Shown here piece by piece: positions 52,704-61,965 of a stretch of 64,000 nucleotides of DNA. Location of the stretch: contig NZ_JAXHDF010000002.1 of assembly GCF_037071985.1 (NCBI RefSeq), positions 372,001 to 436,000 of the forward strand, in the 5' to 3' direction. Within the stretch, counting starts at the first letter, position 1, and each line of letters begins with the position of its first letter. The translations under genes and the position numbers were made by a program. The stretch is from Pseudogracilibacillus sp037071985. Lineage in GTDB: Bacteria; Bacillota; Bacilli; Bacillales; Amphibacillaceae. The notes beneath the pieces were generated by a model that saw only the letters and a list, made by a program, of their open reading frames with translations, was not told the DNA's origin and did no database searches.

Positions 52704-53213
52704 ATGAATGATTTTTATACAGCATTAAATTATGTAAATAAAATGATTTACGAGCCAAATGATTTAACTGTAAAATCGATTCAAGAAGAAAGACAAAATT
52801 CTAAGTATGGTGCTGGTACATTTCGATTATCTTCGAGAACAGTTCGTTTCAGAGTTGCAAATATAACCCCCACCAAAGTAGGGCAGTTTGTTGCCTTTTG
52901 GGAAAAAGATGAAAATAATAAAAACCAACCCTTTACATATGAGGAAGCACCTGATTTATTAGTTATAACTACTTTTACAGATGATGGTGAGTTTGGACAA
53001 TTTATTTTTCCAAAAAAAGTTCTTTTCAAACAGGATATTCTTAGGTCCAGTTCAACAAAGGGGAAAATGGCAATAAGAGTTTATTCTAGCTGGGATAAAC
53101 CGACTAGTAAGCAAGCTTTGAAAACTCAAAAATGGCAGTTGCCTTATTTTGTTGACATGAGTGATCCGAGTAAAATATCCATAGATAAAATAATAGAACT
53201 GTATTCGTTTTAA
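52704..53213 (+). CDS. MepB family protein
   Basis: Protein of 169 residues of the MepB family, named after a Staphylococcus aureus gene next to the MepA multidrug exporter. Conserved stretches are YGAGTFRLSSRTVRFRVANITPTKVGQFVAFWEK in pieces (KVGQFVAFWEK near 63), DLLVITTFTDDGEFGQFIFPK near 88 and GKMAIRVYSSWD. Function unknown. The ATG at 52704 follows GGGGTGG; an earlier in-frame TTG at 52677 is less likely. A terminator follows. Confidence 0.85.
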   Translation: MNDFYTALNYVNKMIYEPNDLTVKSIQEERQNSKYGAGTFRLSSRTVRFRVANITPTKVGQFVAFWEKDENNKNQPFTYEEAPDLLVITTFTDDGEFGQFIFPKKVLFKQDILRSSSTKGKMAIRVYSSWDKPTSKQALKTQKWQLPYFVDMSDPSKISIDKIIELYSF

Positions 53214-53251
53214 TCCTCTTAAACGGGTGCGATTGTGGAACTAAAAAGATA

Positions 53252-53293
53252 CAAGAGATACGAGAGATTATTCTCGTATCTCTTTTTATTTTA
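53252..53293 (+). terminator. terminator after the MepB gene
   Basis: AGAGATACGAGA and TCTCGTATCTCT form a perfect stem followed by TTTTATTTT. It may also serve the convergent DUF763 gene. Confidence 0.85.
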
Positions 53294-53407
53294 AGTGGTC
53301 TTGTCCGACAAACTGAAAACCACTGTGAAAGCAAGCGATAATGCAACTTGAACAGATAGCCTCATACGTATAGTACATATCAAATTAGCTTTTTCTCACA
53401 ATTTCAT

Positions 53408-54586
53408 TTAACGATTATTACGAATGATCCTTTCGCGTTGGTTTGCCAATCTTCTAAGAGATTCTAACTTATCCTTCTCTCCTATTTTCCCCTTTTCAAT
53501 CGCTGTTCTTAAAACTGAAAGGGAATGATCAACATCATCACGTTCTACTGGAAACGGGAAGTTATCCTTTCCACCATGGGCAAATGCGTAGCGGACTGGG
53601 TCATGAAAGGTTGGTTGTGCTCCATGTGTTATTTCTGCTACCATTGCTAGTGCTCGTAATGTGCTCGGCCCAACACCTTTACGTTCTAATAATTGTTGAT
53701 ATGTTTCTGGTGGATGATCATAAATCTCATATAATTTCTTATCCAAATAGCGTGGAGAAGGAATAGGATGCTCGGGAGGCATCGTAATAATCGAACGGAC
53801 TTGTTCGCTCGATAAACGAACCTCTTTAGGTTCATCAAAAAGACTTAGTTGCTCAGGTTCCTGTTTCGTCTTTCTATTATGTTCCACAATTGCATGATAT
53901 ACTTTCCCAATTTCTTCTGGCTTTTCATGGCAAATTTCCACTGAAGCAAGCCTTGTCGCCTCATTTTTATCAGACACTAAATTTAGCACCTGCTTTTCCG
54001 TTGTCCCACACACTGCTTTATGCGGATCTCTTGTAAAATCCGTCAAATCTTCATTTAACCAATGGTATCTGCGGGCATAACGATTTTTGCTATTCATTCC
54101 TTGTTGGATAACCGCCCAATTACCGTCTCGATCAAACACAAGAAAATGGTGGTATAGCTGATACCCATCTTGCACGGCTGCTGAGTCCACTTTTGCCACC
54201 GTACGGCTCGTCTGCTGCAAGGCGGATAAATCATTGGATAAGCCATATTTGTCCCCAGTTTCGATAATTTCAAAAGGAGTTTTCCTTGAAGCTTTACCTT
54301 TCCCGCCAACAAGAAATAAACCTAACTCACCTTGAGCTTCCCGAAGACCTTCTTTAAGTGCCCCACAGACAACTGTCGTCAGTCCAGATGAATGCCAATC
54401 AAATCCTAACACACTGCCAAAAGACTGAAACCATACTGGATCCGACAGTCTTCGCAAAACTTCTGTTGTTCCATATTCCATTACAATCACTTCAATGATG
54501 GATGCACCAAGATCACGCATTTTTTTAAATAACCACGGCGGACAATACCCACCATGAAGCGGCACATTCGCTATACCTGTTTTCAT
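53408..54586 (-). CDS. DUF763 domain-containing protein
   Basis: Protein of 392 residues with the DUF763 opening KTGIANVPLHGGYCPPWLFKKM in pieces (ANVPLHGGYCPPWLF near residue 6), an FLVGGKGKASRKTP segment, VDSAAVQDGYQLYHH near 132 and a helix-hairpin-helix-like LLERKGVGPSTLRALAM near 305. That last motif suggests DNA binding or nuclease action. The family is best known from archaea and thermophiles and is not characterised. GAGGTGA precedes the ATG. It stands alone. Confidence 0.8.
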   Translation of the reverse strand: MKTGIANVPLHGGYCPPWLFKKMRDLGASIIEVIVMEYGTTEVLRRLSDPVWFQSFGSVLGFDWHSSGLTTVVCGALKEGLREAQGELGLFLVGGKGKASRKTPFEIIETGDKYGLSNDLSALQQTSRTVAKVDSAAVQDGYQLYHHFLVFDRDGNWAVIQQGMNSKNRYARRYHWLNEDLTDFTRDPHKAVCGTTEKQVLNLVSDKNEATRLASVEICHEKPEEIGKVYHAIVEHNRKTKQEPEQLSLFDEPKEVRLSSEQVRSIITMPPEHPIPSPRYLDKKLYEIYDHPPETYQQLLERKGVGPSTLRALAMVAEITHGAQPTFHDPVRYAFAHGGKDNFPFPVERDDVDHSLSVLRTAIEKGKIGEKDKLESLRRLANQRERIIRNNR

Positions 54587-54839
54587 GTTAATTCACCTCG
54601 CCTAGTTCATTTTACCATGCGGATATCATGTCTGTAAGTTATAAAACATGTTTAGGAGAAGTTACCAACACTTTGGGTTAGTAAGCATTAAATGTTGAAA
54701 TTGATTTTCAAGTAACACAGACTTCTCGTTTTACCTATACCAAAAAAATAATTCGAAATAAAATTTAAGAAAAGTGAGGTAAACATAGGACGAGTTTCAT
54801 AGTATCTGTATAAAAGAGGTTATGTAGAAAGGGGATTCA

Positions 54840-56336
54840 ATGAAAAATCTTACTCCCGTGTTTTATATTTCATTCTTTCTGTCTATCATTTTTATCCTTT
54901 GGGGTGCCCTTACCCCTAGTCATCTGGAAAGTGTTTCTACAAGTATACAAACCTCCTTACAAGTTAAGTTTGGTTGGCTCCATCATTTTACAGGCGGCAT
55001 TATTATTTTATTTGTTATCTCTCTTGCCCTTTCAAAATATGGTCATATTAAACTTGGTAAAGATGACGACGAACCAGAATACAGTACATTTAGTTGGTTT
55101 GCAATGTTATTTAGTGCGGGAATGGGAATTGGCCTCGTATTTTGGGGAGTTGCCGAGCCTCTTTCCCATTATTACGATCCGCCAATTGGTGAAGCACAAT
55201 CTCTAGAAGCAGCAAAAAATGCCTTATCTTTAACTTTTTTTCATTGGGGGCTGCATCCGTGGGCAATTTATGCACTTGTTGCTTTAGCGCTAGCATATTT
55301 TACGTTCAGAAAAAATTTGCCTGGTGTAATTAGTGCCAGCTTTTATCCTTTACTAGGAGACTATGTAAAGGGTCCAATAGGAATAATCATCGATACAGTT
55401 GCAGTATTTGCGACTGTATTTGGAGTTGCTACATCCCTCGGCTTCGGCGCTATTCAAATAATTGGCGGAATACATTACTTGAATAATGATTTTCCGAATG
55501 GATTAAACATGCAGATTATTATTATTTCGGGAATAACGATCTTGTTCATGATTTCCGTTCTTTCAGGAATAGGAAAGGGAATGAAATGGATAAGCAATAT
55601 AAACATTATTCTTGCCATATTGTTAGTGCTATTTCTCTTAGTTCTTGGCTCAACATCCTTATTGCTCCATCAATTTACTTCTTCATTGATAAGATATGCG
55701 GAATTTCTTCCAAAAATAATTTTTAGCCTCGCTCCTCTCAGTATGAAAGGAAGCAAATGGATTCACGATTGGACAATATTTTATTGGGCTTGGTGGGTTG
55801 CATGGTCCCCTTTTGTTGGCTCATTTATCGCCCGGATTTCCAAAGGACGCACCATTCGAGAATTTGTCATTGGAGTACTTGCAGTTCCTACAGTATTTTG
55901 TGCATTATGGTTTACCGTTTTAGGCGGTACCGGGATCCATTTGGAAATGTTCGGTACTGGGGAGATTTGGCAGGCAACAGATCAAGGAATCAATGCTGAA
56001 ATTGCTTTATTTGCAGTCCTTAATCAAATGCCGTTCCAAACTATCACAAGTATTTTATCCATCATCCTAATCGGAACATTTTTCATAACATCTGCCGATT
56101 CCGCAACGTACGTCATGGGCATGCAAACGACCAATGGAATGCTTAATCCCCCAAAACAAATAAAAGCAATTTGGGGAATGGTTCAGGCAGCGGCGGCTAC
56201 GGTTCTTCTCTGGGCTGGAGGTTTACATGCACTGCAATCAGCAGTCATATCTTCTGCATTTCCGTTTACACTTATTTTATTTTTTATCATGATCTCTTTA
56301 TATAAAGAATTACGTGAAGAAAACATAAAAATTTGA
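54840..56336 (+). CDS. BCCT family betaine/carnitine/choline transporter
   Basis: Secondary carrier of 498 residues with twelve membrane helices. Family motifs include FSAGMGIGLVFWGVAEPL near residue 90, FFHWGLHPWAIYALVALALAYF in pieces (HWGLHPWAIYA near 133) and the aromatic WAWWVAWSPFVGSFIARISKGRT (WWVAWSPFVG near 313) that lines the trimethylammonium site. It takes up a compatible solute such as glycine betaine with Na+ or H+. The C-terminal osmosensing tail is short (YKELREENIKI), so osmotic activation may be weak. AAAGGGG precedes the ATG. Confidence 0.92.
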   Translation: MKNLTPVFYISFFLSIIFILWGALTPSHLESVSTSIQTSLQVKFGWLHHFTGGIIILFVISLALSKYGHIKLGKDDDEPEYSTFSWFAMLFSAGMGIGLVFWGVAEPLSHYYDPPIGEAQSLEAAKNALSLTFFHWGLHPWAIYALVALALAYFTFRKNLPGVISASFYPLLGDYVKGPIGIIIDTVAVFATVFGVATSLGFGAIQIIGGIHYLNNDFPNGLNMQIIIISGITILFMISVLSGIGKGMKWISNINIILAILLVLFLLVLGSTSLLLHQFTSSLIRYAEFLPKIIFSLAPLSMKGSKWIHDWTIFYWAWWVAWSPFVGSFIARISKGRTIREFVIGVLAVPTVFCALWFTVLGGTGIHLEMFGTGEIWQATDQGINAEIALFAVLNQMPFQTITSILSIILIGTFFITSADSATYVMGMQTTNGMLNPPKQIKAIWGMVQAAAATVLLWAGGLHALQSAVISSAFPFTLILFFIMISLYKELREENIKI

Positions 56337-56461
56337 TGATATCAAAGGGGGGAATTTAAACCTTACAGCCGTAACATTTCAAGCTAGTTATTTGTTTCTT
56401 TTTTTGAAGAAACTATTTCTTCTTGGCAACTCTTTAGTTAATTTAACTTTCATACGAAAAA

Positions 56462-56481
56462 AGACTCGAAATTCCGAGTCT
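56462..56481. terminator. short hairpin after the BCCT gene
   Basis: AGACTCG-AAATTC-CGAGTCT, a compact palindrome with weak T runs on both sides, 125 bases after the BCCT stop. Confidence 0.5.
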
Positions 56482-56564
56482 AATCTTTTAAGATATTGAT
56501 AAATTAACTTATAAAATTAATTAGAGTGTGATTCTTGTTAAAAAGCACTTGTCCATTCCCATAA

Positions 56565-56765
56565 TTAACAAATCCCATTTTCTTCACAATATGTATCCAC
56601 TAGCTCTTCAATTTGGCCAAGTTCCGGATATTTCCCAGAAAAAGAAAATTTGATTTCTTCGATAAATTCTCCCTCTTTATAAACATGAATCGCTCCATTT
56701 TGTGCAATGACACTATGCTCTGGTTCAAAAAGATATCCGCTTCGCTCAATTGCACCCACTTTCAT
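56565..56765 (-). CDS. DUF5370 (YbxH-like) small protein
   Basis: Protein of 66 residues: GAIERSGYLFEPEHSVIAQN, GAIHVYKEGEFIEEIKFSF and a tail QIEELVDTYCEENGI. The pattern matches B. subtilis YbxH and related small Bacillaceae proteins. Function unknown. AAGGAG precedes the ATG. Confidence 0.65.
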   Translation of the reverse strand: MKVGAIERSGYLFEPEHSVIAQNGAIHVYKEGEFIEEIKFSFSGKYPELGQIEELVDTYCEENGIC

Positions 56766-56846
56766 TCACTCCTTCTTAATGTTACAACTCGTTCATTTAA
56801 CCATTTGATTATTACCAATAAAATGTATAAAGTTAGCAACTTCTAA

Positions 56847-57830
56847 TTAAAGATCCATTTTTGGAGGTTCTTCTAACCAACCCTTCTTCATCATAAGTTC
56901 AACCCCTTCTTGTATATATTCAAATATATCTTTCCCCTCTACTACTATTTGAGCCTTTAAGTCGTTTCTCCATATGAAAGCCGCACTAAAACCTTGTCCC
57001 CCAAGACTAAATCCACCGAGAAGATAATTGCAAAACATCATTAACTTATCCGAAAATGGCGCTGTTGTTGAATTTGTAACTGTTGCTCCCGGGGATGAAG
57101 TAGGTTTAATATTATTTTGCAACAGAATATCACTACTTGCTTTTAAAAATTCATTCGACAGTTGCATCCCTTTATCAAAATATTTTCGCACTTGCTCATC
57201 TTTGGAACATTGGGAAAATCCTTTCATTAATTGGACTCCTATACTATTCGATTCAATTTGTCGGTAGATGACACCAAATTCAACTGTGTTTAATAATCGT
57301 TTATTTCCAAAAATATTGGTGCCTTTCATGTAGCTTTTGTCGGTTATATAATCAATAGTCTTTGGCATATTAACAAATGGAGGGCGAGGAAGAGCCGCCT
57401 TTTCTAGCAGATATTGTGTAAACAAATTATAATAAGACTCTGTTATATTCGTTAGTTGCTTATAAAACTCTACAATATCTTCTCTATAAGCAATTGTTAT
57501 ATGAAGTGCGTACATACCTGTACTAATTTCCTTTAAAATCCTGCTAAACAAAATATCAAAATCATTTTCCCATAACTTAGGAGCTTCTAAATTAACATCT
57601 TTCTTGGTAAACCCTTCTGGAACAACAGCCCCTTCATTTTCAAAGATCGTTTCTATTTCAATTACTTTTGGATAAAGTTCTTCCCACAAGCTTGACATAA
57701 GATTTCTTGCTTTTCTATCATCGGCTTTTTCGATAAAATACTCTAACATTCGTAAAATCATTGTTTTTTTATGATACGTCATCCATAGCGCTCCAATTTC
57801 TGCGGAACTTATCTTAGACTTTTCATTCAT
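56847..57830 (-). CDS. DUF3231 family protein
   Basis: Protein of 327 residues built from two copies of a ferritin-like helical DUF3231 unit: the first from SSAEIGALWMTYHKKTMILRMLEYF in pieces (GALWMTYHKKTM near 15), the second from TVEFGVIYRQIESNSIGVQLM near 185. Members are common in spore-forming Bacilli, often in multiple copies, and some are linked to the spore coat; function is not settled. The ATG at 57830 with TGGAGG upstream is chosen over one at 57863. Confidence 0.8.
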   Translation of the reverse strand: MNEKSKISSAEIGALWMTYHKKTMILRMLEYFIEKADDRKARNLMSSLWEELYPKVIEIETIFENEGAVVPEGFTKKDVNLEAPKLWENDFDILFSRILKEISTGMYALHITIAYREDIVEFYKQLTNITESYYNLFTQYLLEKAALPRPPFVNMPKTIDYITDKSYMKGTNIFGNKRLLNTVEFGVIYRQIESNSIGVQLMKGFSQCSKDEQVRKYFDKGMQLSNEFLKASSDILLQNNIKPTSSPGATVTNSTTAPFSDKLMMFCNYLLGGFSLGGQGFSAAFIWRNDLKAQIVVEGKDIFEYIQEGVELMMKKGWLEEPPKMDL

Positions 57831-58120
57831 TATTTTAACCTCCAAATACGGCACATTTACCACGTATTTTTACCTATCACTAAAAAAATTATACTTTACT
57901 TGCACTTTCACTCGGATGTTTGCTGAATTAGTAATAATTATGTAGAAAATACTTTAATCAATCACTGTTACGATCAGATAATTGCCGGCGCATAACATAT
58001 AACCATTAAAAGAGATTGACGCTATTAAAAATGTTTTGTATAGTAATTGAAATTACATTTTGTTTACTGCGTCTTTATGCACTTGTTTTTGTTAACTTAA
58101 AAGCTTGGGGAGGAGAAAAA

Positions 58121-59320
58121 ATGTATACGATGTATTGTAGAAGTTATCAAAATATCATGAAAGTAGCTTCTTATGCTCTGCCTTGGCGTGAGCCGAAATT
58201 ATTGGAAGGAGAAAACAGTTTATCTAAACTTCCAAAAATCATAAATGAACAGAAAATTGAAAGCGTTTTAGTCATTACTGACAAGGACATAGTAGCAATC
58301 GGATTAATGGATGGTTTTCTTAAAGGCCTTGAAGATGAAGGCATTAAATTTGTTGTGTACGACAAAACCGTACCAAATACACCGATTGAAAATGTTGAAG
58401 AAGCTGTGAAATTTTATAAAGAACATAATTGCCAAGGTATTGTAGCTTTTGGTGGGGGTTCATCAATAGACTGCGCAAAAATTGCAGGTGCAAGGATTGT
58501 CAGACCGAATAAAAGCGTTCCCCAAATGAAAGGCGTATTAAAAATAGTAAAGAAGCTGCCACCATTATTCGCAGTGCCAACTACTTCAGGTACAGGAGCG
58601 GAAGCAACATTAGCTGCAGTCTGTTCTGACACAAATACATTTGAAAAATATCCACTAATGGATACCTCACTTATTCCACAGTATGCAGTGCTTGATCCTT
58701 CCCTTACAGTAAAACTTCCTCCACATCTTACCGCTGCCACTGGAATGGATGCACTGACACACGCAATAGAGGCGTATATCGGTAGAAGCAATACAAAAAT
58801 GACCAAACAGTGGAGTTTAGAAGCGACGAAGATCATCTTTGAAAATCTATATAAGGTATATAAAAACGGAACAAATATAACTGCACGTAAAAAGATGCAA
58901 AAAGCCGCCTACTTGGCTGGAATGGCCTTTACACGTGCCTATGTTGGGTACGTACATGCCATCGCTCATACTTTAGGGGGATTTTACAATGTTCCTCATG
59001 GGCTCGCTAATGCAATTATCCTTCCCTATGTCCTTGACTATTACGGATCAACTGTTCACGAGCCATTGGCTGAACTTGCTGATGTAATTAAAATCAGCAA
59101 TGAAACAGATTCATCTGAACAAAAAGCACAAAAATTTATCCAGGCAATACGAGATCTAAATGAAAAAATGGAAATTCCAAACAAAGTGAATGGTATTATC
59201 GATCGTGATATTCCACTAATGGTACAAAGGGCATTGGAAGAAAGCAATCCGCTTTACCCTGTACCGAAAATACTTTTTAAAGAAGATATCTCTGAACTTT
59301 TCCAAAAAATAAAAGGATAA
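58121..59320 (+). CDS. iron-containing alcohol dehydrogenase
   Basis: NAD(P)+-dependent group III alcohol dehydrogenase of 399 residues. It has the nucleotide site GGGSSIDCAKIAGA near residue 111, PTTSGTGAEAT near 158, and the metal-binding signature from TGMDALTHAIEAYIG (Asp and His) to HAIAHTLGGFYNVPHGLANAI (three His). These place Fe2+ or Zn2+ for oxidation of a primary alcohol or reduction of an aldehyde. GGGGAGGAG precedes the ATG at 58121; the frame extends to 58016 without a ribosome site. Substrate unknown; a relative of choline dehydrogenase GbsB is possible. Confidence 0.9.
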   Translation: MYTMYCRSYQNIMKVASYALPWREPKLLEGENSLSKLPKIINEQKIESVLVITDKDIVAIGLMDGFLKGLEDEGIKFVVYDKTVPNTPIENVEEAVKFYKEHNCQGIVAFGGGSSIDCAKIAGARIVRPNKSVPQMKGVLKIVKKLPPLFAVPTTSGTGAEATLAAVCSDTNTFEKYPLMDTSLIPQYAVLDPSLTVKLPPHLTAATGMDALTHAIEAYIGRSNTKMTKQWSLEATKIIFENLYKVYKNGTNITARKKMQKAAYLAGMAFTRAYVGYVHAIAHTLGGFYNVPHGLANAIILPYVLDYYGSTVHEPLAELADVIKISNETDSSEQKAQKFIQAIRDLNEKMEIPNKVNGIIDRDIPLMVQRALEESNPLYPVPKILFKEDISELFQKIKG

Positions 59321-59414
59321 CCCGTCCAGAAGGATAGGAAAATTTATGGAAAATTACTCATGAATATATTTTTTTCTCCTATAATTCCATGGGCTAATGA
59401 TCAGCTGTTTGCGA

Positions 59415-59780
59415 TTACAAAAGTTGCTTTTCTTTATCCCTCCAAACTAACACTAACAAAATGAGCATCACTATATCCAGTCGCGATTCAAATACGAATG
59501 ACAAAATGCCCTCATTTAATAAATATGGGAGTTTTGCGACCGCGAGTGCACCAATCATAATGATAATGAGTGGGATTGTTGCTTGCTTTACATACATTCT
59601 CGCTACCATTAGAACACCACAAATAATTTCAATCATTGCCAAAAGAAACAGAGTTGTATTAGGGTTGGGAAAACCTAAGCTTAAAAAAGTTTGTTTAAAC
59701 TCTGGGACTAATAATTTCACCACACCTGAGACGATAAAAACATATCCGACTGCATAACGAATCCAATTGAACACTTGCAA
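59415..59780 (-). CDS. DoxX family membrane protein
   Basis: Membrane protein of about 121 residues with four helices: IRYAVGYVFIVSGVVKLL at the start, TLFLLAMIEIICGVLMV, TIPLIIIMIGALAVAKLP and RLDIVMLILLVLVW, in DoxX/MauE order. Family members often support thiol or quinone-linked redox processes. I choose the TTG at 59780 because GGAGGTG lies about 8 bases upstream; an in-frame ATG at 59801 overlaps that site. Confidence 0.75.
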   Translation of the reverse strand: MQVFNWIRYAVGYVFIVSGVVKLLVPEFKQTFLSLGFPNPNTTLFLLAMIEIICGVLMVARMYVKQATIPLIIIMIGALAVAKLPYLLNEGILSFVFESRLDIVMLILLVLVWRDKEKQLL

Positions 59781-59801
59781 GGCATGAACACCTCCAAACA
59801 T

Positions 59802-60445
59802 GAAATTTCCCTTTTTATCATGCTATGCAAGAAAGTGGACAAATCTTCTAGATATGTTTCGACAAAGACAAAATTTTAGGAGTTTATTCAAGACTAAAAT
59901 GAATCGCTCTTTTCCTTTCAATTAGAACAAACACCTTCTCTAGAAGAAAAAATTGAATGATGAAGTTCTTAGAGAGACGATAAAAAAGTATTATTTGAAT
60001 AAATATGATACTTTTAGAACTTATAAAAGGTATAGATGAAAACAATATTTTGGAATACGAACGATTACAAAAAATTAAACGGCCTTAGCCCCATCGCATA
60101 TAGAGCTAAAGCCTTTTAAGCATATTAATATTTCCTCTGTCAATTTGCCAGGGAGCAGTTCACTAAATAATTTACTTTTACGGCGAATTATATGTTTTAT
60201 TTAGCAAAATTCGGGAAAAATTCAGCACTATCATCAAGTCTTTAACTAATCATACAATGATTCAGGACTATTCCCTACCATTCAGCAAACCACGACTACA
60301 TTTCACCGATCACCATGAATGTAAAAATCGTCCCCTCTAACTATACCACTCTGTCATCCAGACACATGTAAACGCTCGCATAATTATCTTAATTTACATG
60401 TCTGACCATCTATTTTACGATGAATGTTTCCGTTTTTACACTCGA
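59802..60445. other. long gap with decayed coding traces
   Basis: About 640 bases. Around 59905-60090 the plus strand has protein-like pieces in shifting frames (QLEQTPSLEEKIE, DEVLRETIKKYYLNKYDTF, DENNILEYERLQKIKRP then stop), suggesting a dead gene. A hairpin GGCCTTAGC / GCTAAAGCC follows at 60078-60116. The remainder shows nothing recognisable. Confidence 0.4.
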
Positions 60446-61783
60446 TTACGCTTCAAGTTGTTCAAACTCGATTTGCGGTGGTTCCTTTTTAAAGAAATTT
60501 GTCGTAACAGCTAAATAAACAACACCTAACAATGTCCAAATAACTCCAATTGTAATTGCAAACACATCAAGATTAAGCCACAAATATACAACAAATAAGA
60601 AGCCAATTAGTGGCAATATCAAATTTCCAATCGTAAATCTAACCGTTCGCTCCCCCCTATGTCTAAAGTATTGTAAGATCACACAAACGTTAACAAATGA
60701 AAATGCAGTAAAGGCACCTACATTAACTAGTGATGAGGCCTGTTCCAAATTTAAAAACATTGCGGAAAGTGCAAGAACTCCTACTAGCATTATGTTAGGT
60801 ACTGGTGAATTGTATTTTGGATGTAAATAGCCAAAGAAACGTTTTGGCAATACACCATCACGACCCATAGCATACAATAGCCTTGATGCGCTTACCTGAG
60901 CAGCTAGACCGGATGCAAAAACGGAAAACAACGCACCTCCAAGGAAGAAGGAAAGAAATAAGTTTCCGCCTATTATTACGGCTATTTCTGGAGAAGCCCC
61001 TTCAATATCATTAAAAATTGTTACATCTGGGAAAAGTGATTGCATAAAATAAGTTACGATAAAGAAAGCAACACCACCTAAGGATGCTACTAGAATAATG
61101 GCTTGGGGAATTGTTTTTCTAGGATTGACTGTATCTTCTGAAAGTGTTGTAATTGCATCAAATCCAATAAAGGAAAGTGCTAGGATTGCAGCTGCACCAA
61201 AAACCCCTGAAAACTCACCACCAGAAGGAATCATCTCACCGATAGAGATAAAATGCTCTGGGCCCAATACGATAGACCGGACAGTGAGTATTGCAAAAAT
61301 AATCACAACTAACACCTGGAAAAAAACGAGAAATAGATTGACGGATGCGGCAATTTTTACCCCAAAATAGTTTAGCGCACTAATTACGACTATCAAACCA
61401 ACTATCCATGCCCAGCCCGGAACTTGGGGAAATCCTGAGGAGAGATATATTTTAGCCAAAAGCGCATTGATCATCGGCAATGCTAAATATGCTAAAAATG
61501 AGACCCAACCTACAATAACACCTACATATGGATTTAAAATATTCCTAGTATACGTATAAACAGAGCCTGCATTCGGGTACTGTTTTACTAATTTCCCGTA
61601 GCTTAATGCAGTGAAAAATATTGCTGTAAAGACTACGACATAAGCTGCCGGAACGAACCCTGCCGATATGTCAGCCGCTATTCCGAATGTATCAAAAACT
61701 GCCATTGGCGCCATATACGCCAGTCCGATTGCAACGACATGAATCAACTTCAGTTTTCTTTGAATTTGGTTTGTTTGATTCAT
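60446..61783 (-). CDS. APC family amino acid/polyamine permease
   Basis: Permease of 445 residues with twelve membrane helices. APC marks include the first-helix VVAIGLAYMAPMAVFDTFG, YGKLVKQYPNAGSVYTYTRN near residue 62 and the helix-6 stretch ALSFIGFDAITTLSEDTVNPRKTIP. It resembles the PuuP putrescine importer subgroup. It lies downstream of an aldehyde dehydrogenase and a class III aminotransferase on the same strand, which fits uptake of an amine or amino acid catabolised by them. A hairpin at 61928-61961 and a gap of about 180 bases separate it from them, so it probably has its own promoter. GGGGGAG precedes the ATG. Confidence 0.82.
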   Translation of the reverse strand: MNQTNQIQRKLKLIHVVAIGLAYMAPMAVFDTFGIAADISAGFVPAAYVVVFTAIFFTALSYGKLVKQYPNAGSVYTYTRNILNPYVGVIVGWVSFLAYLALPMINALLAKIYLSSGFPQVPGWAWIVGLIVVISALNYFGVKIAASVNLFLVFFQVLVVIIFAILTVRSIVLGPEHFISIGEMIPSGGEFSGVFGAAAILALSFIGFDAITTLSEDTVNPRKTIPQAIILVASLGGVAFFIVTYFMQSLFPDVTIFNDIEGASPEIAVIIGGNLFLSFFLGGALFSVFASGLAAQVSASRLLYAMGRDGVLPKRFFGYLHPKYNSPVPNIMLVGVLALSAMFLNLEQASSLVNVGAFTAFSFVNVCVILQYFRHRGERTVRFTIGNLILPLIGFLFVVYLWLNLDVFAITIGVIWTLLGVVYLAVTTNFFKKEPPQIEFEQLEA

Positions 61784-61927
61784 AAAAACACTCCCCCAAT
61801 TTTATTTTTATCCTTTAAATTAAAACAATTTTTAGCTCTCTCGCTATAGATGTATACTCTCTTTTTTCTTAATTACAATGAAGTTATTGTTAAATGAATC
61901 CGCTCTCATTAATATGCTCTTCTTAAA

Positions 61928-61961
61928 GGTTGCCTAGCAATCCCGAGATAGCCAGGCAACA
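61928..61961 (-). terminator. hairpin after the aldehyde dehydrogenase gene
   Basis: GTTGCCTAGC and GCCAGGCAAC form a near-perfect stem, with a weak T run on the minus strand. It may partially separate the dehydrogenase from the permease gene. Confidence 0.6.
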
Positions 61962-61965
61962 GTAT